Positions 40,951 to 51,749 of a stretch of DNA of 64,000 nucleotides are shown here, one piece after another. Positions within the stretch are counted from its first letter, which is position 1, and each line of letters begins with the position of its first letter. Below the pieces are notes generated by a model that ran no database searches, had not been told where the DNA came from, and saw only the letters and a program-made list of their open reading frames with translations. The DNA is from Diphasiastrum complanatum. Taxonomy: Eukaryota > Streptophyta > Lycopodiopsida > Lycopodiales > Lycopodiaceae. The position numbers and the translations under genes are program-made. Location: NCBI GenBank assembly GCA_029204225.1, contig CM055097.1, forward strand, positions 75,351,848-75,415,847, read 5' to 3'.

Positions 40951-41284
40951 CTTGGAATTCTATCAAGGGGAGGAGATCGCAATTACCATTCATTCTATCT
41001 ACCTAGGAGAAGGTGGATTGTAGAGCATTTGTGCATAGCTAGGATGAGAGCTAGCTAGAGGTGGGTGATGGTTGATTACTTTAGCGGTGGTATGGGAAGC
41101 CGTTAGGGTTGGAGGTCGGATCGTACTTGTTAACACGCCAAGGCACATATGTTGGATCTAGATTGGATCCTATGGGTGGATTGTGTGTGTTCATTTCTAT
41201 TGATTTTTGGGCCAGCAGTAGTATGGTAAAGAGATGATTTATTGTTGCTCGACTCAGTTTATAACTAGTTTAAGTTAGTAGAAA
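40951..41284. other. Unassigned stretch, possibly element C 3' end
   Basis: It contains the purine tract 'aaggggaggaga' and then ~310 bp without frames. It may be the 3' LTR of element C after deletion of its pol region, but no second LTR copy is visible near 27,250 to confirm this. Confidence 0.25.
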
Positions 41285-41818
41285 TGAGCCCCGAGATGCA
41301 ACTTCTTGTCGTAATTGGTGAAAATGGAGTCTTATTGAGCAGAGATGTGGTAGGTTAGGTGATTCATTTGAAACTCGTGTTTAATGTGGAAATTGCTACC
41401 ACTCATGGAGTCTATTTGAAGATCGTTGTTTTTTGGACGAATGAATGATTGCGATCGTTTATCAGCTCCATCTGTGGACTTTGTTACACGTATCTGTTGT
41501 AGTTTATATGAGTCTCAGCAGCCATGCTTCTTGAGAGTTTACATCAACTTCTTTCGAGGCCAAGTGTTCCTGACAGTGAATCACCGTATTCATATACAAG
41601 TTAATAAAGATAAGCACAAGGTCTGTAATATTTGTAGAGGAGCTTTGCCTTATGGGTGCGCTTATATGGCAAGTTCCACTTCAATAAAAGAGTTACATTT
41701 GTTGGCTTTTTTCCCTCTCGGGCTCTGTGGTGGTTGTATGCTTGTTCTTTAGTTCTCTTTAATTTCATCCCACTAGCTGTGAATGAGAAATCTAGTTGTA
41801 GAGTTTAGATATACTATT

Positions 41819-42260
41819 AGTTCCGAATAGAGCCACAGCTGATCTAGAGCTAAGCTATGAAAGCATCACATAAGCAAGACTTAAGCTATGAAAGCAGCGC
41901 ATAAGCAAGACTTAACACTAGAAAGCAGGAAAGAGAGAGATTAAGGAGACTAAAGAGAGAGATCAATATCATCAGCTGAATAACAAATGACACAGTTTCC
42001 CTACTTATAGCCAAGAGGAAGCCCTAAAAGGAAGCTTTCGGTGGCTAGGGCCCAACTGGGAGGGAAAATAGTGCGCCCTCCAAGAAGGCCCCCACTCTCC
42101 AGTAATATGGCCAAATGGCCAAATAATGAATAATAAGGCCAAAGGCCAAACATATAGTCTAAGTGTCACTAATAAATAAAAAGGGCCCAGGGCCTGCTTA
42201 TGCATAAAGTAAAGTAAATGTAAATGGATGCGGCGAATGTAATGAGCCGAGTCCATAACT
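41819..42260 (-). repeat. 3' LTR of B2
   Basis: About 442 bp, beginning AGTTCCGAATAG (one change from AGTTACG) and ending TAACT. The minus-strand purine tract beside it is 'gtgtcgaggag'. Confidence 0.9.
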
Positions 42261-42319
42261 CTCCTCGACACAAAAAAAAGACCCAACTGCCGAAAAGAAA
42301 CTGGATCAAACAGCAGCAA

Positions 42320-42600
42320 GCCCTGGTTCATCAACAACTAGAGCAGCATCTGATGTAGAGGAATCAACAAGTGCAGGAGGAGCACGATCCTGATCCACAA
42401 GTGATGGTGTATGATAAAAGACATCAATAGGCTCCCATGTGGCCTCCTCAACAGGACGACCATCGAACTGTACCAAAAACTGAATTTGCCGACAACATCA
42501 ACTATGGTGAAGGCGAACCTGGTGAATGCAGCTGGTAAGAAAGGGAACAGCTCAGGATCAACATCATGGCGACGAAGGGAACATCTCGGCCGCGTCATCT
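42320..42600 (-). pseudogene. B2 chromodomain
   Basis: The minus strand encodes RRHDVDPELFPFLPAA, then after a one-base shift the chromodomain words KIQFLVQFDGRPVEEATWEP and IDVFYHTPSLVDQD. It ends DAALVVDEPG before a stop close to the LTR. It matches the B1 and A chromodomains and keeps the Trp that A lost. Confidence 0.7.
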
Positions 42601-43876
42601 GAAACCAAGCAATATGGAACAACCAGCAATGCCAAGGAACCAGAAGAAGATCAAGCAGTAACCAGGAGTGCCAAGGTATCCGCAATGCCGAAGATAGTAG
42701 AGGATCAGCCCAAAAGATAGGGACATCATACCAAGGTATCCAGAAAGCCCGAGAAGGTAAACTGCATCAGTAACGGGAAGCCAATAAGGAAACTGGAAAA
42801 GAGATGGACACTCATCGCGAATAGCCGCATCATACGCGTAATTATCAACCATATGTGCAAACTCAGTGATATAGGTGCCCCAAGAAAAGATAGCAGCATT
42901 GGAAGACTAGCACCAAGGAGTAGGAACATAAGCAGAATGACAGGCACGCTGTAGTAGCATGGAAAAGCAAGCGATATGCCAAGAAACATGGATCATAAAG
43001 AGATCATCCTGACAAAGGATAGCTAAAATGGAACCAGCATGGTCAAAAGCCCAAGGTATCCATAAGGCCCATGAATGAGAAGTAGCAATGGCACACGGTA
43101 CCTTCAAGGCCCATATCACGAGAAGAGCAGCATGCGAAAAAGCTCCAGAAGGTCCAAGAAATCAATGCATCATCTAAAAAGACATGATGCATAAAAACAA
43201 TAGCAACAAATCTAGAAATAGTGGAGGCCTCAACGAAAAAACTGTAGTCCAAAATCTCATCCAGAAAGACCTCATATGGACATACCAATCCATCATAGGA
43301 TACACCAAAAACGGATGGAGAATCGGATGACCCATCAGAACTGGCCGCAAGTGTAATCCTAAAGTACACACCAGGCGCACAAGTGAGGAATAGAAGAAAT
43401 GCATTGGAACGAGGAACAGGATTCCCAACATCAGTAGCAAGCATCGGATCAATATCCACGTGTACCTGGAAATGAGTATCAAAGCACATATGAGCAATAT
43501 TCAAATATATGGCGGCAACATCCCCAAAAACTATCCAAGAGAGGAGAAGGAACTCTCTCAAGGTAATCGGATGGTCTCAGAAAACCAGAACAAAGTGGCA
43601 ACTCAGCATCGGAGACCAAGCGATATGGAGCAAAACGGTAAGGGCCAAAGGCGTATGAATCATGTAAGGAACCGTAGAAATATCGTGAGGCGGTTCACAA
43701 ACCTCAAGCAGAGATCCATGGAGTAAAGTGAAAGAAGATACAACCTGATCACCAATAGCGAGGGAACCATCAAACGTGGATTGAAGAACCCCATAGAAAT
43801 CAGTAGGAAGATCAGCCATAACGGACTCAAGAGATGGAGATATAGAGACCAATGGAGAAGATACTGTACCAACCAC
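42601..43876 (-). other. B2 filler region
   Basis: Filler homologous to 29,391-30,978 of B1, with a ~430-bp deletion between 'gcgatatggagcaa' and 'gtaagggccaaaggcg' (near 43,635). The 172-codon frame 43,561-43,043 (with SYDGLVCPYEVFLDEILDYS) is kept. The first filler frame remains as 43,876-43,577. The same TGA as in B1 separates them. Most differences between copies in the kept frame change residues, which argues against strong protein-level selection. Confidence 0.5.
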
Positions 43877-44540
43877 CGAACCAGGAGGGCTATCTGAGGT
43901 ATGCGCAAAGCAATAGTAGAAATACCACCAAGGTATATGGCCTGAATATCAATGAAACCAGGAATGACCACTGAATACAATATCTGTAAATCAAGGCATA
44001 TAGGCACAAGGCACACAGCAACAACCTGTAAATCCGAAGGAGCATCAACCTGAGGAAGAGGACCCACGAATGGTGAAAGTGAAGCAGCAACTGATGTACT
44101 CTGAATCGAAAGAAGAGCTGCATCTTGAGCCTTTGGCAGGCTACGCATAAACTGCTTCCCGGTAACCAAGTGATAGTCTCCCTGGGAATCAATACCAGCT
44201 GAGAGAGATCCACAACAATAGTACCAAGTGAAGAGAACCAGGCTACACCAAAAATAATGTCATAGTGCTTCAGAGAAATGATGTAGAAATCTGCCTGACC
44301 AGAAAAATCACCAATGCAATAATCCAAGCCCTGAATCATCTGAGAACTGGGAAAAGAATGGGAACGAGAAACGTCAACACTGAGAGGCTGGGAAGCAAAA
44401 ACAGGTGTAGCACGAATCCTGGTGGAAATGTAACTGCTAATGAATGAATGTGTACTGCCTGTATCCACTAAAGCAATATACTCTCGCCCCGCATCTAGAA
44501 TAATATGATCCACAAATGGAACAACATATGTAGGCATAAT
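43877..44540 (-). pseudogene. B2 protease and start of filler
   Basis: A 215-codon frame starts MPTYVVPFVDHIILDAGREY IALVDTGSTHSFISSYISTR, with an intact DTG, continues SHSFPSSQMIQGLDYCIGDF SGQADFYIISLKHYDIIFGV AWFSSLGTIVVDLS, and then shifts frame relative to B1. The linker GKQFMRSLPKAQDAALLSIQ and DAPSDLQVVAVCLVPICLD is visible at 44,169-43,970, with CAG where B1 has TAG. This is the least damaged copy of the B protease. Confidence 0.8.
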
Positions 44541-45312
44541 AACAGAAGCATCGATTAATAAGTTCTAGCCTAAATATGCATCTAGAAGAACCACATACTC
44601 ATCTAGACGGGTATCAACAAAATCAGCTAGTGAGTATACAATAGGACCATCATGAAATGTATAATCGTATGCCATATGGAGATCTACTGGAGTAGCCAAC
44701 GCATCTGAAACCGTAGACCCATGAATAATATCGAAATAAGGAGCATAGGCGACAACATCTATAGCATGGCGCTCAGGAACACGAGTAGCATCAAAGTACT
44801 CAACAACAATATCAAAGCATGGAACAACATCATCAATAGGATCATAACATGCTATGTCAGTATCAAGGACCATATCAGACGCAACCTGTATATGTGAATC
44901 AGCATCAATAGGAACCTGTATATGTGACTCTCAGGTAGATCAATAACTATCTCAAGTAAATCAGGCAACTCACTCAAACTGTGTGATATAGGATCCTGAA
45001 GGTCAGCGAACTCTGCAGACGTGTAACGTCGGACAAAAGCAGGTCGAGGGTCCACAATGCAAGGACCTGGAACTGAAGGAGCAGGTGTAGGGGTGGACAT
45101 AGCGGGAAAAGATGAAGTAGAAGGACGGGGTCGGGAGAAGCGGGAAGGAAGGGTGTCAGAGTACTTGTGCTGTAAAGTACTGGCTAGAGACATCGCCTCA
45201 ACAAGTGTGGGAGGACGGAAGGAAGAAACATCGTAACGTAAGGCACCACGAAGCCCAGCAATGTAACGAGAAATAAGCTCAGTGGGCGGTAGATCTGTGA
45301 AAACATAAGAAG
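44541..45312 (-). pseudogene. B2 gag C-terminus and acidic segment
   Basis: From the deletion join the frame reads LPPTELISRYIAGLRGALRY DVSSFRPPTLVEAMSLASTL and RPAFVRRYTSAEFADLQ, then the acidic segment DPISHSLSELPDLLEIVIDL, and after a shift MVLDTDIACYDPIDDVVPCF, RVPERHAIDVVAYAPYFDII, YTFHDGPIVYSLADFVDTRL DEYVVLLDAYLG and a TAG at about 44,565 (B1 has CAG). It spans the position corresponding to the GTATA site of A without interruption. No zinc knuckle is present. Confidence 0.75.
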
Positions 45313-46210
45313 GGATGCGGCGAATGTAATGAGCTGAGTCCATAACTCTATTCCCAAGTCAGGTTAATTGTCTAAAAAAGAGTAGTCCCAATTGTCACAA
45401 GTGCGCAAACATTCTAAAGGTTTGTGGTTGGATTATGTCATAAGTGCATCTTAAAAAGTGATTTACTAAATCCAAAGCCTGTTGAACGTTTTGCGGGGCT
45501 CTTCGAAAATCAGAGAAGTAAACGGGTTGGCATGAAACATTTAAACCTGGATATGTGAGACGAAAATGATGCTTTTTATGCTGACAAGCAAAGAAGCTGC
45601 GTTTGCGATGCGATCCAAATCTAGGGACCTAATAGTGAAAAGGTATCAAAACTAGAACTTTGTTAGATTTCGTCTCACATATTAATCAAAACCAGAACAT
45701 TGTTACATGTTCATCTGACATATCAACATTCTGCAAAGTAGATTGCAAATTAGATTGAAATTATAATATCTACTTGTGATATATAAAGCCATAAATGGTG
45801 GTTTTTAATTCATGAATGGTGTACAGAATTTTCCCTCTTTAACACAGAATTTAGAAAGATATGTAATGGTCGTGCTACAAATCATTGATGTTTTTTACCT
45901 TAAAAAGGCTACTGAAATTTGTTATGCTGAAACAGCAAATATATGGTGCATAAAGATGGAGGTATGCTTCGCTTTCAATGCAAAAGATATAAGACAATAA
46001 TTCATTACCTCTATGCTTTTCAATCCTATTCCAAAATTTTGTTCACAGCATTGCAGGTTGTCATAGCAGGAGCTGCTTCTTAAATATTGTTGCTCTAATT
46101 GCGAGAGTAAGGGTATGGTGCATTATAGTGTAAAGATAATCAATTCAAGGAATAAAGTCAATTCTATTTCCCATAGTACTTCTTTATGTAGAAATGATGG
46201 TAGTGCCAGC

Positions 46211-46388
46211 CTTAGTTGCCCGTTCCGGAACGATGCCAAAAAAAAAAATACATTTTTTTAACAAAGGATTTAATTAAGATAAATATTTAAAATAATTAAA
46301 TGTATATCAATATCGTTCCGACCAGGAACGTTCCGGAACGTTCGGAACGGAACGTTCCGACCCATTTTGGTCGGAACGGGCTTCTAAG
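46211..46388. mobile_element. hAT-like MITE 3 (178 bp)
   Basis: A perfect 8-bp duplication GTGCCAGC lies at 46,203-46,210 and 46,389-46,396. The inverted termini read CTTAGTTGCCCGTTCC and CTTAGAAGCCCGTTCC. The interior is AT-rich flanked by palindromes of the GTTCCGGAACG type. It splits a decayed exon-like block 2, and the joined host sequence matches copy 1 near 3,255. Confidence 0.85.
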
Positions 46389-47459
46389 GTGCCAGCCTGA
46401 GATGCTACATTAATTGAAGAAGATTGTATTAGAGAATCAGTTCTTGATGCCAGCAAATAGAGAAATCTTCAAAGTGAGCCATTGTTAGGACTGTTCAAAG
46501 TTGGCGCTCTGAAAAAATAAAGTCAATTCTATTTCCCATAGTACTTGTTTTAGAACTGATGGTAGTGCCAGCCTTGGATGCTGCATCAATTGAAGGAGAT
46601 TGTATTAAAGAATTAGTCCTAATCTTCAAGGTGAGCCATTAGTAGGAATATTCAATATCGGTGGTCTGAAGCTTGGGAATGCATCCTTGAAGGTACAGCA
46701 GTTGGTTCTCAATGCCCTGGATAAAAGCACCATTACTGGCTTAACATATTGTTCTCATCATACATTGAAATTGTTTTCTAATGCTGTCCTAATAGTGGGG
46801 GGGCGTAATGGCTATTAGAAATCTGAAAATTTGACACTCTGCAAAATATGGAAAGCTTAAGAGGAAGCATAATCCACTGAAAGCACATGCGAAGGCATTA
46901 GGATTTGGTAGTTGGTAAACACTGTATCCATGTTTCTATTTACACCACATAGAGGTGATTTTCCTAGGCACTGCTAGTCAGGTTTTCGCTGATGTTGTGG
47001 CAATTTTCAGTGCATTTCGAACTTGCAGTTTCAAGTTTTCTTATACCATCCAAACAAGTATCAGGTCATTTTCTGGGCACATTATCAAAGATTTTGATGT
47101 AGGCATGATTGTCAATTTTGCTAATGACATCACATCCATATAGGGCCTTTTGTGTTTGTTTCACTGTGTTCTGGTTGGCATTCAAGCACAACTGGAAAGG
47201 GTTGAAATTTTGTAGGCTTCCAAACAGTGTTGGGGAAAGGTGAAGCTGTGTGAGTCAGAAATCAACAATGAACTGTCTGGTGTGAAGAATGAAATGAGGA
47301 GAACAGCAAATGCATGTTAGGTGTGCAGGTGAATCTTACATTGGAGATTGTGTGTGTCCTTCATGATGTATGTTACTACTGTAGACGTAGCATTGATATA
47401 TTTTAGGTGTTTAGATCAACATTGCACAGTCTGAGAATCGTCATATACTTTATGTATAT

Positions 47460-49640
47460 CTGGGAGTGTTGTCACAAAATTTTCCCTTGCTTTTTAACAC
47501 AGAAAGACATCTGATGGTCGTGCTACAGTCATTGATGTTTGTTTACTTTGGTCAAAAGCTATCGATATTTGTCATGCTTAAACAGCAAACAAATAGTCCA
47601 CAAAGATGTAGGTATACTTTGATTTCAATGCAAAAGGCTTCTCAATCCTGTTCCAAACTTTTGTTCACAGCATTGCAGGTTATCCTAGCAGGGGCAGCTT
47701 TTAAATATTATTGCTCTAAAAGGTATCTTATTATTGCTCATAAAAGCATATTATTGCTCTAAAAGCATATTGTAAAGATGACTAATTCAAAGAATAAAGT
47801 CAATACTATTTCCCATAATACTTGCTCATGTAGAAATGATGGTAGTGCCAGCCTGTTGCTACATCAATTGAAGGAGATTGTATCAGAGAACTAGTTGAAA
47901 TAGGTAAGTCTTCAAAGTGAGCCATTGGTAGGACTATTCAAAGTTGGTACTCTGAAACTTGAAAATGCATGCGCAAAGGAACAGTAGTTGTTATCAATAT
48001 CCTGGATAAAAGCACCAGTACTGGCTTAATACACCAGCTGCAAGTTGTTTACACTACCAGGGACCTTGAGTATTATGCAACTTTTTGCTGAAAATAATAT
48101 TGTGTACATTAATAATCTCTTGATTTGTCCAGTAAAGATCTTCCTAGTGGTTTGTAGTTACGGCTAAAAACCAGAACAAAGTGTTTTAATTGTTCTCATC
48201 TTACATTGAAATTGTATTCTAATGATGTCCTAGTCGTGGGGGGCATAATGGCTACTAGAAATCCAGATATTTGGCGCTCTGCAAAATGTGGTATGCTTAA
48301 GAGGAAGCATAATCCACTCAAAGCACATGTGAAGGCATCAGGATTTGGTAGTTGGTGAACATTGTATCCATGTTTCTGTTGACACCACATACAGGTGATG
48401 TTCCTAGGCAGTGCTAGTAAGGTTCCCGCTGATGTTGTGGTCCATTTTCAGTGAATTTTGAACTTGTGCTTAGAAGGCTTGCTTATACCATCGAAACAAG
48501 TATTAAGTTATTTTCTGATCAAACTGAATGTTCAGTATTTGCTAATGACATCACATCCATAGGGCCTCCTTTGTTTGTTTGACCGTTTTCTGCATTCAAG
48601 CAGAACTGGTCAAAATTTTGTAAGCTTCCAGTGTTGGCAAGACGTCCAGCCACGCGAGTCAGAAATCGACCATGAATTGTCCGTTGTCAATTTTGAAATG
48701 AGGAAAAAGCAAATGCGTCTTAGGTGCAGAATCTGGCCTGTTCTGGAAAGAACACGTTCCGGAACTTAACCAATTTTTTTCTGAAATACGTATTTTCTTA
48801 ACAAAGGAATCAAGAGAGTAAGGATTATATTTCAGATTACAGCTTCAGCAGATTTTGGTGGAGCATCTTCAGCTGGTAAGTGTTCAAATGTCGGTGACTT
48901 AATCACTGTACAAATTACAAGATCGTATTCAAATGTCGGTGACTTAATCACTGTACAAATTACAAGATCATGGTAAGCTTTCAAAGAAAGCCTTCAACTT
49001 CGGGCTCCAGGAGTTCCATAAAATAACCTACAGCGTACCTGGTTGTGTTTCCGTGAAGTACAAATGCTCATCTTTAAGTAAGTCTCTTGCAATTGTGGAT
49101 GGCAATCTAGCACGTCCCTTTGGAAAATGATTTCCAGTTCCAACACAATGATCAGGTTGTGCAAATGAATAGTTCACTGCAATATATTCGCAGTTCTGTG
49201 CACCAACAATTTCTATTGATTGCTTAGACCAAGTTAGCCATGAGTTCCTTGCCAAGAGTTGAACGAGGTTTTGTATATATCTTAGAGATCCCAAGTCTTT
49301 AGCTCTCGATCAATGTATTATCAAGATGCGTCTCTCAATGTATTCTCAAAAGTAGGAAGGTCGTGGCCAGCAGCTGCTTTAATACCTGTTTTCTTAATTT
49401 TAAAAATATAGGTTCTGACCAAGTACGTTCCGGAACGTACTGTACGGAATGTACACTCCCAAAAGGGTCGGAAAGAGTTTCTAAGTAGCAGATGAATGTT
49501 ACAATGGAGATTGTCTGCTTCATGATGTATGTTACTACCGTAGACATAGAATTAATACATTGAAGTGTTTAGATAAACATTGCATATTTTGAGAAGAGTC
49601 AGTGTTTGATAGGAATTTATCGTATTTAATCCATGCAGAG
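47460..49640. repeat. Ancient duplicated host block, partial copy 3
   Basis: A further copy of the central and right part of the 855-4,160 block: 'tggtcgtgctac' and 'cattgatgttt' near 47,515, exon-like block 1 near 47,685, block 2 near 47,826, 'gcacatgtgaaggcatcagg' near 48,325, and 'ggtgatgttcctaggcagtg' near 48,395. It is interrupted by the hAT-like element at about 48,735-49,487. All coding-like text is broken. Confidence 0.7.
48735..49487. mobile_element. hAT-like element 4, degenerate ends
   Basis: Host text 'cttaggtgcaga' stops near 48,731 and resumes 'gcagatgaatg' near 49,490. The insert begins ATCTGGCCTGTTCTGG and ends GGTCGGAAAGAGTTTCTAAG. The right end closely resembles that of MITE 3 (GGTCGGAACGGGCTTCTAAG), and both subterminal regions carry the GTTCCGGAAC palindrome. 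The target duplication is only partly visible (GCAGA on both sides). It includes a 45-bp tandem duplication at about 48,883-48,970. No transposase is found. Confidence 0.6.
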
Positions 49641-50730
49641 GATGTGTCATTTGATTTTAAATTTTAATGATTGATTTCTATTTTAAGTAGGTTGAAGCTT
49701 GTTTTTGGTTTCAGTGTTTTCTGGTCTGCACACAAGGCAGAACTGAAAGTTTGAATCTCTGTAAGCTTCCAAGGAGAATTGGGAGAAGGGTTAAGCTCCG
49801 TAAGTCAGAAAACCACCATGAAATGTCCAGTGGCAGGTATGAAATAAGGAGACTAGCAAATACTTCTTAGGTGTGTTTAGATCACTTTGCATGGTCTGAG
49901 AAGCATTAGTATTTGATAGGAATTCATGGTATTCAATCCATGCAGAGGATCTATTATTTTAAGGATGGTCGTTTTATTCCAAGTAGGTTGAGCTAAGCAG
50001 TGTGACAGCCTTGTGTTTTGTTTCACTGTTTTCTGTTCTGTGTGCAAGCAGAACTGAAAGGTCAAACTTTTGTAGCTTTTAAGGAGAATTGGTAAAAGGC
50101 TAAGCCACACGAGTCAGAAATTGACCATGAAACGTCCAGTGGCAAGTATGAAGTGAAAACAGCAAATACATCTTAGGTGTGCAGATGAACGTTTCTTTGA
50201 AGATTGCATGTCCCCTTGGTTGTGTAGGTTACTACTGTAGACATAGCATTGATATATTTTAGGTGTTTAGATTAACATTCCATAGTCGAGAAGTGTCGTA
50301 TTTTATCCATGGAGAGGAATGATGGTTTTTTTTTTCCAAGTAGGTTGACATAAGTAGTGTGAGAGCTTTTTGGTTTCACTGTTTTCTGGTCTGCAATGTG
50401 CATGCAATGCGGTACTGAAAGGTCAAATCTCTGTAAGCTTCCAAGAAGAATTGTTAAAAGTGAACCTGCGTAAGGCCGAAAACAACTATGAAATGTCCAG
50501 TGGCAAGTGTGAAATGAGTAGACCCGCAAATACATCTTAGGAGTGTGTTTAGATCAACATTGCATGGCCTGAGAAGCGGAAGTATTTTTTAGGAGGATCT
50601 GTTGATCGATTTTAAATTTTGAGAATGGTTTTTAAGTACAAGTAGGTTCAATACGTAATGTGAGAGCCTTGTCTTTTGTTTCACTGTTCTCTGTTCTGCA
50701 TGCAAGCAGAAGGTCGAATTTCCGTAGCTT
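49640..50730. repeat. Tandem array of ~310-350 bp host units, second site
   Basis: The same units as at 7,500-10,110, with 'ctgttttctggtctgca' near 49,715 and 50,380 and 'ctgttttctgttctgtgtgc' or 'ctgttctctgttctgcatgc' near 50,027 and 50,685. Spacing is 307-352 bp. The array confirms that the window carries two large related stretches of background. Confidence 0.7.
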
Positions 50731-50759
50731 CCTATTTTTATGTATAAACTAAAACAAAG

Positions 50760-51030
50760 AAGAGAAGAAATTGCAGAGACTAGACTTCTAGCATAATTTT
50801 ATTTAGGATTTTGTAAGTGTTTGATAATGAATCCATGTAAAGAAACAATTCGTAGTTGTAAGCAAGTCTTGCAATGATGGAAAGTTGCTTGCAATCATAA
50901 ACACTATAACAGGCGGTTTCCATCTTCTTTTGTTGAGAAGATAGTCTGTGGAAGCCTTTTATGGATTCAATAGTAAAATACCTGCAAAACAAAACTTGAA
51001 ATTTGGCTAAACAATTCTAGAAATTTGCAA
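50760..51030 (-). other. Unidentified small frame
   Basis: A 70-codon minus-strand frame (50,992-50,780) reads MFCRYFTIESIKGFHRLSSQ and then QKKMETACYSVYDCKQLSII. The 'gcagag' and 'ctgcaaaac' borders could be splice sites. I see no homologous copy in the window and no known domain; it may be chance. Confidence 0.2.
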
Positions 51031-51126
51031 ATTTGAAAACCTGCAAACACACAAAAAAAGCAAAGAGGCGCTGCAGGGCGCTCTTAGATCCTTCTGCAGG
51101 CGCACTCTTTCCCTCCTCCAGGCTTG

Positions 51127-51130
<4 letters not shown>

Positions 51131-51172
<42 letters not shown>
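51131..51172. repeat. (TC)n microsatellite
   Basis: About 21 perfect TC units followed by a C run. The region 51,050-51,300 around it is unusually GC-rich for the window and holds no gene I recognise. Confidence 0.95.
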
Positions 51173-51174
<2 letters not shown>

Positions 51175-51299
51175 CCCCTTTGCTTCATGGGCCCGAGCTG
51201 GACCTCGAAACTACTTGGGGCCCGAGTAGTGGGAAGGGGCAGAGGGGAGGAAAATGGAAATTCCTAATTTTGTTTCAAAGCAGGGGGAGAAGGGGAGGG

Positions 51300-51749
51300 G
51301 TTTAGCTTTGTTTAAAAGATACTAGTTTCCCTCCTCTCTTGAAATTTGATTGGTGTCATCCGATATGGGAGTTTATCAGAAGTTTCAGTTGACCCTAATC
51401 AATTGCTTCACACGTTAAGTAAGCCATAGTGGAACTTCACCAAAGTAATAAATTACGCAATAATCAAATGCAAAATCCATTAATTCCAACTTGGGCTATC
51501 AATTGGACTTTTTCATTGATGAAATTTTTTTCAATCGCCTCGAAGTTGTTGAAGATTGGATAACTTGGTGATAAGCTATTTTAGCTTGCAAACGTAGCGG
51601 AAGAAAAGCCAATAGCATTTGTGTTATTGGGTTTTTTTTGGTGTAGGGAATTGCGTTCAAAATCGGCAATTTGGGCTGGATTCTTGAGGAATTTCACAAA
51701 GCCTTTGTTACCATAAGACTTGGAAATTTGTAAATTCTGTGTTTATAAA
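51300..51749. other. Unassigned stretch
   Basis: AT-rich DNA without a recognisable frame. It may include the leader of the gypsy fragment that follows, but no LTR or primer site is visible. Confidence 0.3.

Larger units (their letters stand above)
41819..45347 (-). mobile_element. Element B2: second non-autonomous chromodomain element, internally deleted
   Basis: B2 is bounded by CTATT at 41,814-41,818 and 45,348-45,352. The 3' LTR on the left (41,819-42,260) is full length, while the 5' LTR is cut to 35 bp (about 45,313-45,347). The deletion joins gag (at ...SYVFTDLPPTELISRYIAGL) straight to the LTR end and removes the gag start, leader, primer site and most of the LTR. The interior (acidic segment, protease, filler, chromodomain) follows the B1 plan. 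It cannot be transcribed from its own LTR or primed in this state. Confidence 0.88.
41285..47440. repeat. Ancient duplicated host block, copy 2
   Basis: Second copy of the 855-4,160 block, collinear with it across the B2 insertion (41,819-45,347) and a 178-bp hAT-like insertion (46,211-46,388). It lacks the hAT-like insertion of copy 1. It contains decayed forms of exon-like block 1 (46,057) and block 2 (46,195 and 46,550); block 2 is locally doubled here. Confidence 0.75.

Noticed and set aside
46211-46388. Small structured RNA, because of strong palindromes
   Set aside because: The palindromes are the termini of an insertion with a perfect 8-bp target duplication, typical of a MITE.
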